The notes under the pieces were generated by a model that saw nothing but the letters and a program-made list of their open reading frames with translations, had not been told where the DNA came from and made no database searches. Positions 43,026 to 51,132 of a stretch of 64,000 bases of DNA are shown here, piece after piece. The DNA is taken from IMG/VR virus record IMGVR_UViG_3300013120_000767, positions 62,001 through 126,000 of that record. One strand, given 5' to 3'. Position 1 is the stretch's first letter. Every line of letters starts with the position of its first letter. Position numbers and translations under genes: made by a program. The DNA comes from a virus.

Positions 43026-43946
43026 TTACCAGCCAAAGGTTCCCAGGGAGGTAACAATGGGCCCATCCCGGTCCATGACCAGTAGCTTTGCGCCGTAGGC
43101 TGTAGCCGTGCGAACCAGCCATACCAGGTTGTTCGAACAGCTCATCTCAAGCAGCTCCTCGACGAAGTCATTGAGGTATCTTGCGGGGGGTAGCGTAATA
43201 GCGTAGCCCGTGTAGAACTCAATGACCCTCCCTTCGTCTGGGTTTCGTGCCATGCGTTGGAGGGCTACGTCATCCTTTTTCGTGATGTGGGCTGTGCTCA
43301 CATCTAGAAATTCCCTGAATGTAAGAGAGTGGTGGAGTAGCTCTTCCCTTGTAGCCCGCGGGGAGATAGCTTCCGGCCACCTTAGACCATCCACGGTAGT
43401 GCGGATTGCTTGGCGCACGGCTTGGATGTTGACTTCGATTCCATCCCCGAATGCCGCACGAAGGGCGGCGAGAATGGCCGCAGCGCAAATATCCTTCGGG
43501 ATCAGCTTGGAGACGAATGTGTACTTGTATCCGTGCATCCCGTCCCATGTATGCAGGCCGCCGAGAAGAGGCCGCAGCGCCTCGTCAACTTCGTTGGGCG
43601 GATGGGCTCCGCTTATCTGGATGATGTAGTATTGGGTTTCCTTGAGCTTCTCGATCTCCCAGGGGGGAGTGAGCCCATTGCGGCGTAGTCGAGCAGCAAA
43701 GCTCGCTTTGCGGCTGTGCTCAGTGACTCGTTGGGTGACATCCATCAGGGCTTTGCGGACGCCTTGGGTGGTATCCTTGTCCCACCGGATTCCTTGTTTG
43801 TCAGTGGCCCAGTGGATTACTTCCCCCGATTCCTGATCCACAATTCGGCCAGACATGCGAATGGGGATATGAGGGCGCTCCTTGTGATACAATGTCTTGT
43901 CGACGTAGATGAAAAAACCGTCGACGTCGGTTACGCGGTTCTTCAC
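43026..43946 (-). CDS. Unknown 306-aa protein
   Basis: The GTG at 43946 overlaps the upstream TGA (GTGA) with AGGAG before it. N-terminal strand-rich part (VTDVDGFFIYVDKTLYH), a long helical middle and a hydrophobic C-terminus (NNLVWLVRTATAYGAKLLVMDRD). No family recognised. Confidence 0.65.
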   Translation of the reverse strand: MKNRVTDVDGFFIYVDKTLYHKERPHIPIRMSGRIVDQESGEVIHWATDKQGIRWDKDTTQGVRKALMDVTQRVTEHSRKASFAARLRRNGLTPPWEIEKLKETQYYIIQISGAHPPNEVDEALRPLLGGLHTWDGMHGYKYTFVSKLIPKDICAAAILAALRAAFGDGIEVNIQAVRQAIRTTVDGLRWPEAISPRATREELLHHSLTFREFLDVSTAHITKKDDVALQRMARNPDEGRVIEFYTGYAITLPPARYLNDFVEELLEMSCSNNLVWLVRTATAYGAKLLVMDRDGPIVTSLGTFGW

Positions 43947-44716
43947 AGTTTCTCCTCTGCTTCCCAGGGGAAGATGATGATGTCGGACCACCACGTGGTT
44001 GCCTCCTCCACTTTGGGGGCGGCGGCTGAGAGGTCTCGCGGCGGGTCGAACAGAATCCAGCCTTCGTCAGCTACCCAGCGGGCGAGCTCGACGTCTCCGT
44101 CCGGCGGGAGCCGGAGTGTGGTGTAGGTCTGTTGCACGAACTCGTAGGGACCGTAGTTCTTGCTGAAGCGGGCCTCCGATCCGCACTCGAAGCGGACCCC
44201 TATCATGGGGGTTCTCCCGGAGGGTAGGGAGGCGACCATTCCCTGTGTTTTGGCGTCTTTGCCGGAAGACAGGGGCACTACCTCTTTGCTCTCGAGAGTG
44301 TGCACCAGTATCTCCTGTGTCTCCACGTTGTAGCTGGTGCCTCGGACTCGCAGAGAGCAGACCTCCGTCAGCGCTTCATGGGGAGCGAGCAGCTCGACGT
44401 TCCAGTAGGGATCGCACCAGCCGTTGTCCCAGCGCCGCAAGGAGTCCTCGTCAGTGTCAACGACCCTGACCACGCAGGGGGGGTCGCATTGGATGCCCAC
44501 GCCGTTATCGCCTCTGTAACCGTAGACGGTGGCGGCCAGGAAGGTTTTCCCGACAACCGCCCGAAAATCGGCCCGGACTTTCTCTTTGACGTTGTCCTTT
44601 GTAGTCCTCTGTGGGTTGGCTGCGAGCGCCTCTTCCTCGCGCAGTTCCCGAAAGGCTGGGAGGGAGAAGATGGCTTCGAGTATCTCCCGACACATTTGGT
44701 TTTTGTCCTTGGTCAT
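43943..44716 (-). CDS. Unknown 257-aa protein
   Basis: GGAG precedes the ATG. Helical, charged N-terminus (REILEAIFSLPAFRELREEEALA) and a beta-rich remainder, with WDNGWCDPYWNVELLAPHEAL at about 95. Unknown; coupled at its 3' end to the next gene. Confidence 0.65.
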   Translation of the reverse strand: MTKDKNQMCREILEAIFSLPAFRELREEEALAANPQRTTKDNVKEKVRADFRAVVGKTFLAATVYGYRGDNGVGIQCDPPCVVRVVDTDEDSLRRWDNGWCDPYWNVELLAPHEALTEVCSLRVRGTSYNVETQEILVHTLESKEVVPLSSGKDAKTQGMVASLPSGRTPMIGVRFECGSEARFSKNYGPYEFVQQTYTTLRLPPDGDVELARWVADEGWILFDPPRDLSAAAPKVEEATTWWSDIIIFPWEAEEKL

Positions 44717-44937
44717 GGCGTCTCCTTTTTTCTTCTGAGGCTGCGCAGGAGGGAGTACACCCTCCAGGGCATCCTCAGTGTCAATGTCCGGTCTCGGTAA
44801 CGGATAAAGGCGAGAGGGGAATGGGAGGAGGTGCCAAGGTTCACTCCGACCCTCCCCTTTTCCCCGTTGTCATCAGTGAGGGCTACACTATACGTGTGCC
44901 CTATGCCGGTGTCCCGGCGCTCGTAGGTTGCCTGCAT
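44713..44937 (-). CDS. 74-aa basic protein
   Basis: GAGGAGAACTAA precedes the ATG. Beta-rich (HTYSVALTDDNGEKGRVGVNLG) with a basic C-terminus (RMPWRVYSLLRSLRRKK). Could bind nucleic acid. Unknown. Confidence 0.6.
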   Translation of the reverse strand: MQATYERRDTGIGHTYSVALTDDNGEKGRVGVNLGTSSHSPLAFIRYRDRTLTLRMPWRVYSLLRSLRRKKETP

Positions 44938-45162
44938 TTAGTTCTCCTCTTTGTCTTCGAGGTGGGTGTTGTAGTACGCCCGCAAAGCTGCTCGAGCTTC
45001 TGCGTTCGTGTTGAACACTCCGCGGGAGCGGGCCCATACTTCGTCCCAAAATACCCACCCACCTGCTTCGAGCTCGCGTACAGGGTCATACGGGCTCTTG
45101 TGGGCTTTTTCTCTTCCGTGTGAGTGTTTCCAGGAGAGGGCCTTTGGGGGTTTGTCAATCAC
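44938..45162 (-). CDS. 74-aa protein
   Basis: GTG start at 45162 overlaps the upstream stop as GTGA, with GAGG upstream. Contains GGWVFWDEVWARSRG and a short helix. Unknown; ends one base before its downstream neighbour begins. Confidence 0.6.
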   Translation of the reverse strand: MIDKPPKALSWKHSHGREKAHKSPYDPVRELEAGGWVFWDEVWARSRGVFNTNAEARAALRAYYNTHLEDKEEN

Positions 45163-45944
45163 GCTGTTTTCCTCTTCGGCACCGCTGCGGCATTCCCGGC
45201 GATGCCCAGCCGGCGGTAGAAGTACTTCCGGATGGCCGACACGTAGACGGCCTCAACCGAGTCCATGGCGTAGAAGGGGCACCCCAGCTCGGCCTGCTTC
45301 CCCCAGAACTTGGCTAATGGCCACATGTAGATGCCGTGGAAGGCACCTTTCTCTTTGAGGGCGTTGACCAGCAGGGAGGGGACAAAGTACTCATCGTCCA
45401 GGTGGCTCAGGAGGTGGTCGCTACTGACCTTGTCGCCGAGGTTCTCCCCGCTGTCGGCATCTTGCATTTGACAGAAGAAGCAATCCCCCGTCCCGGGGGC
45501 CGGGATGTTGCCGGCGAGCATCTCCGCTACGAACTTCCTGGCGTAGGCGTCCACTTTTTTCTTCAGGGCAGCCATCTTCTTCTGCGACGGCCCCTTGGGG
45601 ATGCAGAGGCCCCCTTTGGGCCCAATGCGGGCCCCGTCCTGGAACAGCTTCTTGTTGCCGCCCCCCCAGCCTTTGCCGATGTACCAGACGCTCTTTTGGG
45701 ACCAGATGCAGAGGCCCGGCGGAAGATAGTCGTCCATCCAGCGCTTGGTAGTGACAGTTCGCCAGCCGCCGGAGTCGAGCACCATGCTCCCGTCCGGGTA
45801 GAACTGGATGATGTCGGTGTTGTGTAGCCGCAAAGCGAGGTGGTCGCCCCGGTCGTGAACCGTGACGTTCTTGGAGATGCGGGCGTAGGGTTTCCTGGCC
45901 CGCTTCAGTCGGCCAATCATTTCTTGGTAGTTTGTTGCGCTCAA
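45159..45944 (-). CDS. Conserved-type phage protein, 261 aa
   Basis: TTG start at 45944 overlaps the stop of the 24-residue frame (TTGA), with GGGGAGA before it. The beta-rich part HLALRLHNTDIIQFYPDGSMVL...GGWRTVTTKRWM resembles a protein common in actinophages and other large phages, of unknown function. A C-terminal CFFCQMQ is present. Confidence 0.65.
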   Translation of the reverse strand: MSATNYQEMIGRLKRARKPYARISKNVTVHDRGDHLALRLHNTDIIQFYPDGSMVLDSGGWRTVTTKRWMDDYLPPGLCIWSQKSVWYIGKGWGGGNKKLFQDGARIGPKGGLCIPKGPSQKKMAALKKKVDAYARKFVAEMLAGNIPAPGTGDCFFCQMQDADSGENLGDKVSSDHLLSHLDDEYFVPSLLVNALKEKGAFHGIYMWPLAKFWGKQAELGCPFYAMDSVEAVYVSAIRKYFYRRLGIAGNAAAVPKRKTA

Positions 45945-46015
45945 AGGTTTCTCCCCTCAATCATGTCGGAGACGCCGTCGTAGAGATAGCGGTAGGCATT
46001 AATTAGTTGCTGCAT
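45941..46015 (-). CDS. 24-aa peptide
   Basis: GGAGGGAAGTAAG precedes the ATG and the stop overlaps the next start. MQQLINAYRYLYDGVSDMIEG is an amphipathic helix. Small but well-placed. Confidence 0.4.
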   Translation of the reverse strand: MQQLINAYRYLYDGVSDMIEGRNL

Positions 46016-46016
46016 C

Positions 46017-46141
46017 TTACTTCCCTCCAGGTTCTCCGAAGTCAACTATAGGCACCAGGCGCAGAGTGACTCCGGTATCAGTGACTTGAATCTCTATTTT
46101 GTAGAAGTCATCGGGCTCCAGAATCACAGTCCCGCCTTTGC
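46017..46141 (-). pseudogene. 3' fragment of a small gene split by the TnpB element
   Basis: The frame reads KGGTVILEPDDFYKIEIQV then TDTGVTLRLVPIVDFGEPGGK and stop, a coherent beta-rich sequence that starts exactly where the insertion ends. It fits in frame with the fragment at 47,349-47,420. The joined product would be about 65 residues. Confidence 0.7.
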
Positions 46142-46150
46142 ACCGAGAAG

Positions 46151-46170
46151 CCACCGACTTGAGTCGGTGG
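46151..46170. repeat. Left-end hairpin of the TnpB element
   Basis: CCACCGACTTGAGTCGGTGG is a near-perfect palindrome whose centre resembles the right-end hairpin (CGACTTCAGTCG). TnpA of this family recognises such hairpins. Confidence 0.75.
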
Positions 46171-46225
46171 AGGGATAGGCGCTTTCCCCTTGACAAGCCA
46201 TTTGCGCATTTCTATCATAGAATCG

Positions 46226-47350
46226 ATGAAGCTGGTTGCCAACATAAAACTTCTCCCGTCGCCAGAGCAGGCGGAAGCCTTGCGGGCAACCCTGGAACGC
46301 TCCAACGAAGCTTGCAACTGGATCAGCACTCAGGCATGGGAGCACAAGTGCTTTCAGGTCTATCGCCTCCAATCCGAAGTCTACCGTACAGCCAGGGAAC
46401 GGTTCGGTCTTTCGGCCCAAATGACTGTGCGGTGCGTCGGCAAGGTCGTTGATGCGTACAAGGTGTTCAAAGGCAAGCAGCGGGCTTTCCGCAAGCACTC
46501 CGCTCAGCCATACGACGACAGAATCTTCCGGTTCTGCAAGGAAGACACGGTGTCCATCTGGACGCTTGAAGGCAGGCAAAAGATTCCCTTCGTCTGCGGT
46601 GAGCATCAACGGGCCATGCTTTCTCACGCCCATGGACAAGTTGACCTCATGTTCGTTCGCGGCTCTTGGTACATCGGAGTTGTCTGCGACATCGATGATC
46701 CTGAAACCTTCTTTCCTGAGGGTGTTCTTGGGGTTGACCTCGGAATTGTCAATCTCGCCTGCGACAGCGATGGACGAAGCTACTCCGGGGAAGCCGTAGA
46801 GGACAACCGGCGCAAGTATCAGCATCGCCGCAAGAATCTTCAGAAGAATGGCAGCAAGGCGGCGAAACGGAAACTGAAGCAGGTGTCCGGCCGCCAAGCC
46901 AGATATCAGCGCGACGTAAACCATTGCATCAGCAAAGCAATCGTAGAGGAGGCGCAACGCTCCCGACGAGGAATTGCCCTGGAAGATCTCAAGGGCATCC
47001 GTGGCCGGGTACAGGCCAGAAAGCGCCAACGCAATCGATTGCACAACTGGAGCTTCGCCCAACTTCGGGCCTTCGTAGAGTACAAGGCCCGACGGGCTGG
47101 AGTTCCGGTATTCGTGGTTGACCCCCGCAACTCCAGTCGGGAGTGCCCCGACTGTGGGCACATCTCGAAGCGGAACCGACCCACGAGAGACTCGTTTTCG
47201 TGTCGGGCCTGTGGCCGTTCCGGCCCGGCCGACCACATCGCGGCGCTGAATTTGAGCGCCAGGGCCGCTGTCAACCGGCCGATGGTAGGGGGTGCGACCA
47301 TTCATGTTGCTCCTACCTACAAGCCCTCGACTTCAGTCGAGGGTTGTTGA
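46226..47350 (+). CDS. tnpB: TnpB RNA-guided endonuclease
   Basis: The 374-residue protein (ATG at 46226; a longer frame starts at 46190) has the N-terminal domain with KLLPSPEQAEAL and the RuvC nuclease: D171 in GVDLGIVNL, E253 in ALEDLKGIRG, D336 in ADHIAALNL. The zinc site is CPDCG (C307, C310) with CRACG. All catalytic residues are intact. TnpB of this family uses an omega-RNA from the element's right end to cut DNA at an adjacent motif. The stop codon lies at the element edge, so the last codons overlap the right-end hairpin. Confidence 0.9.
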   Translation: MKLVANIKLLPSPEQAEALRATLERSNEACNWISTQAWEHKCFQVYRLQSEVYRTARERFGLSAQMTVRCVGKVVDAYKVFKGKQRAFRKHSAQPYDDRIFRFCKEDTVSIWTLEGRQKIPFVCGEHQRAMLSHAHGQVDLMFVRGSWYIGVVCDIDDPETFFPEGVLGVDLGIVNLACDSDGRSYSGEAVEDNRRKYQHRRKNLQKNGSKAAKRKLKQVSGRQARYQRDVNHCISKAIVEEAQRSRRGIALEDLKGIRGRVQARKRQRNRLHNWSFAQLRAFVEYKARRAGVPVFVVDPRNSSRECPDCGHISKRNRPTRDSFSCRACGRSGPADHIAALNLSARAAVNRPMVGGATIHVAPTYKPSTSVEGC

Positions 47351-47368
47351 CTACGGTGTGGGTAGTAC
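47200..47368 (+). ncRNA. Predicted omega-RNA (reRNA) region with guide
   Basis: In this family the guide RNA is transcribed across the 3' part of tnpB and the right end, and the guide is the next 15-20 bases beyond the element. Here those bases are TTGACTACGGTGTGGGTAGT, belonging to the broken host gene. The boundary is inferred from family knowledge, not from a folding calculation. Confidence 0.35.
47324..47343. repeat. Right-end hairpin of the TnpB element
   Basis: CCCTCGACTTCAGTCGAGGG, a strong palindrome at the 3' end of tnpB, part of its coding sequence (PSTSVEG). Confidence 0.8.
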
Positions 47369-47420
47369 CGCTCAGGAGCCGAAGGTCCCCGCCCTTCAAG
47401 CGATTGTACAAGCTGCTCAT
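47349..47420 (-). pseudogene. 5' fragment of the small gene split by the TnpB element
   Basis: The ATG at 47420 overlaps the upstream TGA (ATGA) with GAGGAG before it. It reads MSSLYNRLKGGDLRLLSGTT then HTVV and runs into the element, where it meets a stop. It joins in frame to the fragment at 46,017-46,141. Confidence 0.7.
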
Positions 47421-48031
47421 GGTAGCTCCTCTTCTTGCGCGTTTGCGGTCCCATAGGCCTCGGTGATTTCGGCGTGCAGCCGCATTACCCGGCGGTCGAT
47501 ATGGTGAATCTTCGCTAGAGCGTACTCCTGGCCGCATTCGAGAGCATCGTCGGCGGCCTTTCCGCATTCGTCGCTGATGGCGGCGAGCCGAGCTATGATC
47601 ATAGAGGCATCAAGCGGTGTTATTTTTGTCCTCTTCGGGTTGGCTCTCCCGGTTGCAGCGTACCTCATGACTCTGTTCCAGGCGGCGATGGCTTCTTCTC
47701 GATTCCCAGAGGATGGTCCCGTGCACCCGCAGGACTCGCCTGTACAGCAGACTCGGTGGTTGCCATAGTGGTTGGACATCACTACGGGTGCATTGTCGCA
47801 GCAGGAGCAGAGGGCCAGAGAGAGGAAACCTGCATTGTCCGGCCCGTCGATCATCCTGTTCCAAGCTATGACGGCCTTGTCGTGGGTGATTTTGCAGCCG
47901 GGCCCCACCCAGCAGGCTGCCTCGGAGCACATGGGATGGTGGAGGCCGTCCGAGGCAAAGACGACCTCGGCGAGGCTGTCGCAGTGGGGGCAAGGGTGCA
48001 TGGTGGGATCTCGTAGTGTAGAAACTGCCAT
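47417..48031 (-). CDS. Double Lar-like (restriction-alleviation type) zinc protein
   Basis: The 204-residue protein has two copies of a Lar-like domain. The first reads HPCPHCDSLAEV...CWVGPGCKITHDKAVIAWN (12-58); the second CSCCDNAP...CGCTGPSSGNREEAIAAWN (74-120). These share the CxxC, central CxxxxC or CGC and the EAxxAWN ending of the Lar family. Lar of Rac prophage relieves EcoK restriction; most phage relatives are untested. The C-terminal 80 residues are helical. AAGGAG precedes the ATG. Confidence 0.65.
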   Translation of the reverse strand: MAVSTLRDPTMHPCPHCDSLAEVVFASDGLHHPMCSEAACWVGPGCKITHDKAVIAWNRMIDGPDNAGFLSLALCSCCDNAPVVMSNHYGNHRVCCTGESCGCTGPSSGNREEAIAAWNRVMRYAATGRANPKRTKITPLDASMIIARLAAISDECGKAADDALECGQEYALAKIHHIDRRVMRLHAEITEAYGTANAQEEELP

Positions 48032-48044
48032 ATTTTCTCCTTCG

Positions 48045-48341
48045 TTAGCGCTTGACGTTGTAGACCATTATCTCGGCGAGCCCTCTGTACTGCGGGAGGT
48101 CCCTGTAGGTTTTTAACCACCACGTTGTGATTTCCTTGTCGGAGGCACCCTCGCCGAGGCTGTTGGGGATCTCGCAGACTTCCGTGGTCCATCTGCGGTC
48201 TTCCCACAGGAGGGCGATCTCGCAGGGCCAGTGGGTTGGTTGCCTGCCCTTTCCAAAGGTGAGGTCTACTCCCAAGTTGGGGTTCTCGGTAAGTAGGTCC
48301 TCTTCGATGCGATGCACTACTGGGGTGTATCGCTTGCTCAT
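48045..48341 (-). CDS. 98-aa protein
   Basis: GGAGGGAAACCT precedes the ATG, which overlaps the upstream stop (ATGA). Mixed protein with LGVDLTFGKGRQPTHWPCEI and WWLKTYRDLPQYRGL. Unknown. Confidence 0.65.
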   Translation of the reverse strand: MSKRYTPVVHRIEEDLLTENPNLGVDLTFGKGRQPTHWPCEIALLWEDRRWTTEVCEIPNSLGEGASDKEITTWWLKTYRDLPQYRGLAEIMVYNVKR

Positions 48342-48691
48342 AGGTTTCCCTCCTCCTTTTCGGCGTCGTACTCTTCTGTGGTGAATTCATAGCCGTCCCC
48401 GGTGGGGGGCCAGTGCTCCGTCACTGAGATTTCAATGGGGACGTAGCCCCCGACAGTACGCCAGATGAGGAGGGCGATTTCCTGCTCGATCAGCTCCTCG
48501 GGCGTGTCCTCCAGGCCGATGGCGACCAGTGGAGTACCTTCTTCCATTGGCCCCCTGCTGGTTACGAACCCGACCGTGAACAGGTCCCCTGCCACCAAGT
48601 GTTCGTTCAGGGCCACCAGGAGGGGCCCCGGGAAATTGACCGTGGTAAGGGGGACGGTGATGTTGTAGCTCCAGGTGCGTTGGTCGTTCAT
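48338..48691 (-). CDS. 117-aa protein
   Basis: The ATG at 48691 overlaps the upstream TGA (ATGA) with AGGAGAAAA before it. Beta-rich, hydrophobic protein (WSYNITVPLTTVNFPGPLLVAL; DLFTVGFVTSRG). Unknown. Confidence 0.65.
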   Translation of the reverse strand: MNDQRTWSYNITVPLTTVNFPGPLLVALNEHLVAGDLFTVGFVTSRGPMEEGTPLVAIGLEDTPEELIEQEIALLIWRTVGGYVPIEISVTEHWPPTGDGYEFTTEEYDAEKEEGNL

Positions 48692-48960
48692 TTTTCTCCT
48701 GTGGGCTGCGCCCATCCGGTTATTTTCTCCATTTTCCAGAGTGACAATTGGGGGGCGTTTGCGTAGTCGGAGGAGGATATCGCCGTTCCTTCCCGGCGGC
48801 TTTTGAGAACCCGCCCAGTGCTCATGTCGACGACCTCTGTAGCCATTGCCGCTAGGCGGCAAGACCAGGGCACATCATACAACTCGACACGTTTGCCTCG
48901 CCGCTTGCGGGCGGGGACTTTCCACCACTTGTCGTTTATCTTCAAGGCAATCCAGGTCAT
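48688..48960 (-). CDS. 90-aa basic protein
   Basis: The ATG overlaps the upstream stop (ATGA). A small beta-domain (WIALKINDKWWKVPARKRRGKR) with a basic patch. Unknown. Confidence 0.65.
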   Translation of the reverse strand: MTWIALKINDKWWKVPARKRRGKRVELYDVPWSCRLAAMATEVVDMSTGRVLKSRREGTAISSSDYANAPQLSLWKMEKITGWAQPTGEK

Positions 48961-49169
48961 ACTGGGTCCTCAGGCTCGGCGCTCGGCACCAACTCGATGC
49001 TGCAGCAATCCGGGCATCGGCGGTTGCCGCTGGTATCCAGCAGGACCTGATAGCCTTGCGTGTGTGCGGAGCAGTTTAGGCATTGGAACCAGTCGTCTTC
49101 CCTGAAGTGCGCCGGGATTTCGGCTACTGCAGCAGCGAAGATACTGCGTATGGATTCGTTGTGGCTCAT
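48957..49169 (-). CDS. 70-aa zinc-ribbon protein
   Basis: GGAGGACGC precedes the ATG. CLNCSAHT and CPDCCSI are the zinc knuckles, with a helical N-terminus. Overlaps both neighbours by four bases. Unknown. Confidence 0.65.
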   Translation of the reverse strand: MSHNESIRSIFAAAVAEIPAHFREDDWFQCLNCSAHTQGYQVLLDTSGNRRCPDCCSIELVPSAEPEDPV

Positions 49170-49987
49170 GCGTCCTCCAGGGTATAGCCTTGGTCAAGGT
49201 AGTATTGGACACAGTCCAACAACCCACTCCTTTTGTGGTCCCCTCCGAAGAAGCCGTAACACGAGTCTTCGATTTCCCCATTCCCACCAAAGACCTGAAA
49301 GCCGTAAACGGCACCGATGAGGTAGTCGTCATACACATCTACCTCGCTGCGCAGGTATTCCTTTATCTTCGTGATGCGGCCTCTATTGAGACGCTTCCAG
49401 CACATCTCCTCCCGCGCCTTTGTCTTCGAGATGAAGATGAAACCCACCTGTCCGCTGTCCCAAGGGCAGGTGAAGGGGTAGGTGCGCATGGTGATACCGC
49501 TGTGGGAGTACAGGTAGAGGGGGAGGACCACGGCCGGGTCCAGGTTCTTCCAGATCCAGGCTTCCATTTCCTCCCACCCGCTGAACTCTTCTGGTGGGGG
49601 AACTCCATGGTCCCTGTCCCCCAGGTCGTAGTTCCTGGCGTAGCACACCATGGTCCCGAGGTTGTCGTCTTCTCGGGGACTCACGGGCTGGTCGTCGATG
49701 ACTATCTTGACTACTTTTTCAGGATTCACGAGGCCCCTCCTTGGCTTCCTCGGCTGTTTGTTTCCATTGGATGCTCCCCTTAACGGGTGGACGCTCAGCA
49801 TCGCCTCCAGCAGCTCCCAGAACTTCTCGCTCATTCTTGTGCGTAGGGCGTTGCTGTGGGTGAGTACCCAGCTTCGCACTTCTTCCGGGGAGGGCACCTT
49901 CTCGCAGTCGTCGTAGGCGGACCCGAAGAGGGACTCCCAGATGTCATCAGCGGTGAACTCGATCTTGAAGACGGTGTTGTCATTCAT
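49166..49987 (-). CDS. Unknown 273-aa protein
   Basis: The ATG at 49987 lies just inside the end of the upstream gene, with GGAGG about 11 bases before it. N-terminal KIEFTADDIWESLFGSAYDD and a globular acidic/aromatic remainder (GQVGFIFISKTKAREEMCW). The C-terminus (LLDCVQYYLDQGYTLEDA) is helical. Unknown. Confidence 0.65.
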   Translation of the reverse strand: MNDNTVFKIEFTADDIWESLFGSAYDDCEKVPSPEEVRSWVLTHSNALRTRMSEKFWELLEAMLSVHPLRGASNGNKQPRKPRRGLVNPEKVVKIVIDDQPVSPREDDNLGTMVCYARNYDLGDRDHGVPPPEEFSGWEEMEAWIWKNLDPAVVLPLYLYSHSGITMRTYPFTCPWDSGQVGFIFISKTKAREEMCWKRLNRGRITKIKEYLRSEVDVYDDYLIGAVYGFQVFGGNGEIEDSCYGFFGGDHKRSGLLDCVQYYLDQGYTLEDA

Positions 49988-51005
49988 CTTTCGACATGCC
50001 TCCAATCTCCTCGGCACCTACTGGTACCTCGCCGACGATTTTCTCGTCGTTGAATGTCACGTCGGGGTTTTGCGGGTTCGCAATGAACGCCTCAAGCTTG
50101 TGGAGTGCTTCCCCCCTGGTCCTGGCGATGACAGTGTACTCCCCTTCCAATACTACCGCAGAGCGGACTATGAAGTACCGGTTGGGGAGATCTTCTTCCT
50201 GTACTTCCCGGTTGTGCAGCGCCCGGTCGACTTCAGCATCTTCGATTCGGGCAAAGTCCTTCTCTCGAAGCGCGCAGCGGTGGACCCGTTGCAGGGGGGA
50301 AGGGAGTCGTTCCTTGAAGTACGCCAGGAGTTTCCTCTTCTCTTCACCTTCCAGGAAGACGTGAGCGCCGTAGTTGCCCAAGCAGGCTTCTATGTCCTCC
50401 AGTTCCAGGTATCCCTGGATGACGTAGCGGGTGTAGTGGATGCGCCAGGTGTTGTCCTGGCCGCAGCTGAGCATGACCAACCAGTACCTCTGCCCGTGCT
50501 CGATGAGCAGGAAACCGAACTGCAGAGCCTTCTTCCGCAAGTCCTCGTAGTAGCCCCCGGCCATGCACCCGGCCGTGCATGTGTAGGGCACGTCCACTTC
50601 GTAGGCGGTGTTCCAGATGACGTCGAGGTCGACATGCCCTTCATAGCACTCCTCGCAGGGCTCGAATTCGAACTCGTAGGCGTTGTGGGCATAGTACTCT
50701 TTTACGTCCTCTTCGTCGACGCCGAAGTCGTCGATGAACGCTTGGACCACTGTGGCTTTGGCGTCGTCGTCCAGCTCTTCGTACTCCCCTGTCATGCCGA
50801 GGCGCCCGGCGTTCTCGGTGAAGAAGTCTCCCAGAGGCATGAGCATCTGCTCCTTGCAGTACCTGAACACGACCTGGAAGACCTCGTCTTCGTCCAACTC
50901 TTCGTACTTCCGATGGTTCTCGCCGTCGCAGAATGGGCAGGAGAGGTCGATGTCCTCCTGCCAGTTTTCCTGCTCCATGACCGCACCAAAATCCAGCGTG
51001 TTCAA
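49980..51005 (-). CDS. 341-aa acidic protein with Cys motifs
   Basis: The TTG at 51005 follows GGGAGG by five bases; the GTG at 51074 would lie at or before the likely transcription start. Cys pairs SCPFCDG near 20, EPCEECYEG at about 120 and a CTAGC stretch fit zinc binding. The protein is very acidic. Unknown function. It is the first gene after a GCTATAAGTAC motif. Confidence 0.65.
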   Translation of the reverse strand: MNTLDFGAVMEQENWQEDIDLSCPFCDGENHRKYEELDEDEVFQVVFRYCKEQMLMPLGDFFTENAGRLGMTGEYEELDDDAKATVVQAFIDDFGVDEEDVKEYYAHNAYEFEFEPCEECYEGHVDLDVIWNTAYEVDVPYTCTAGCMAGGYYEDLRKKALQFGFLLIEHGQRYWLVMLSCGQDNTWRIHYTRYVIQGYLELEDIEACLGNYGAHVFLEGEEKRKLLAYFKERLPSPLQRVHRCALREKDFARIEDAEVDRALHNREVQEEDLPNRYFIVRSAVVLEGEYTVIARTRGEALHKLEAFIANPQNPDVTFNDEKIVGEVPVGAEEIGGMSKDE

Positions 51006-51075
51006 AATTTCCTCCCTAAAGGAAGTGCCCCGGTCGATGACCCCCGGGGGTTGGGTCAAGCTGCTTTTCTTCACA

Positions 51076-51086
51076 GTACTTATAGC
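51076..51086 (-). promoter_or_regulatory. GCTATAAGTAC motif, candidate promoter
   Basis: Leftward GCTATAAGTAC, 71 bases before the TTG at 51005 and right after the stop of the endolysin-like gene. Same element as at 23,346 and 58,087. A -35 box is not evident. Confidence 0.45.
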
Positions 51087-51132
51087 AAAATAAGGAAAGT
51101 TTTTGAGGCAGCCAGGCCATCAAAGGACCGAA

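Larger units (their letters stand above)
46141..47349 (+). mobile_element. TnpB-only IS200/IS605-type element
   Basis: The element has an imperfect-palindrome end at 46151-46170 and another at 47324-47343 with a tnpB gene between and no tnpA. The flanks are two halves of one reading frame, so the exact edges are within a few bases of those given. No target duplication is expected for this family. Mobility requires a TnpA supplied elsewhere. Confidence 0.85.

Noticed and set aside
46108-46329. Leftward 73-codon frame across the left end of the IS
   Set aside because: It crosses the element boundary; the true frame of the broken gene is a different one.
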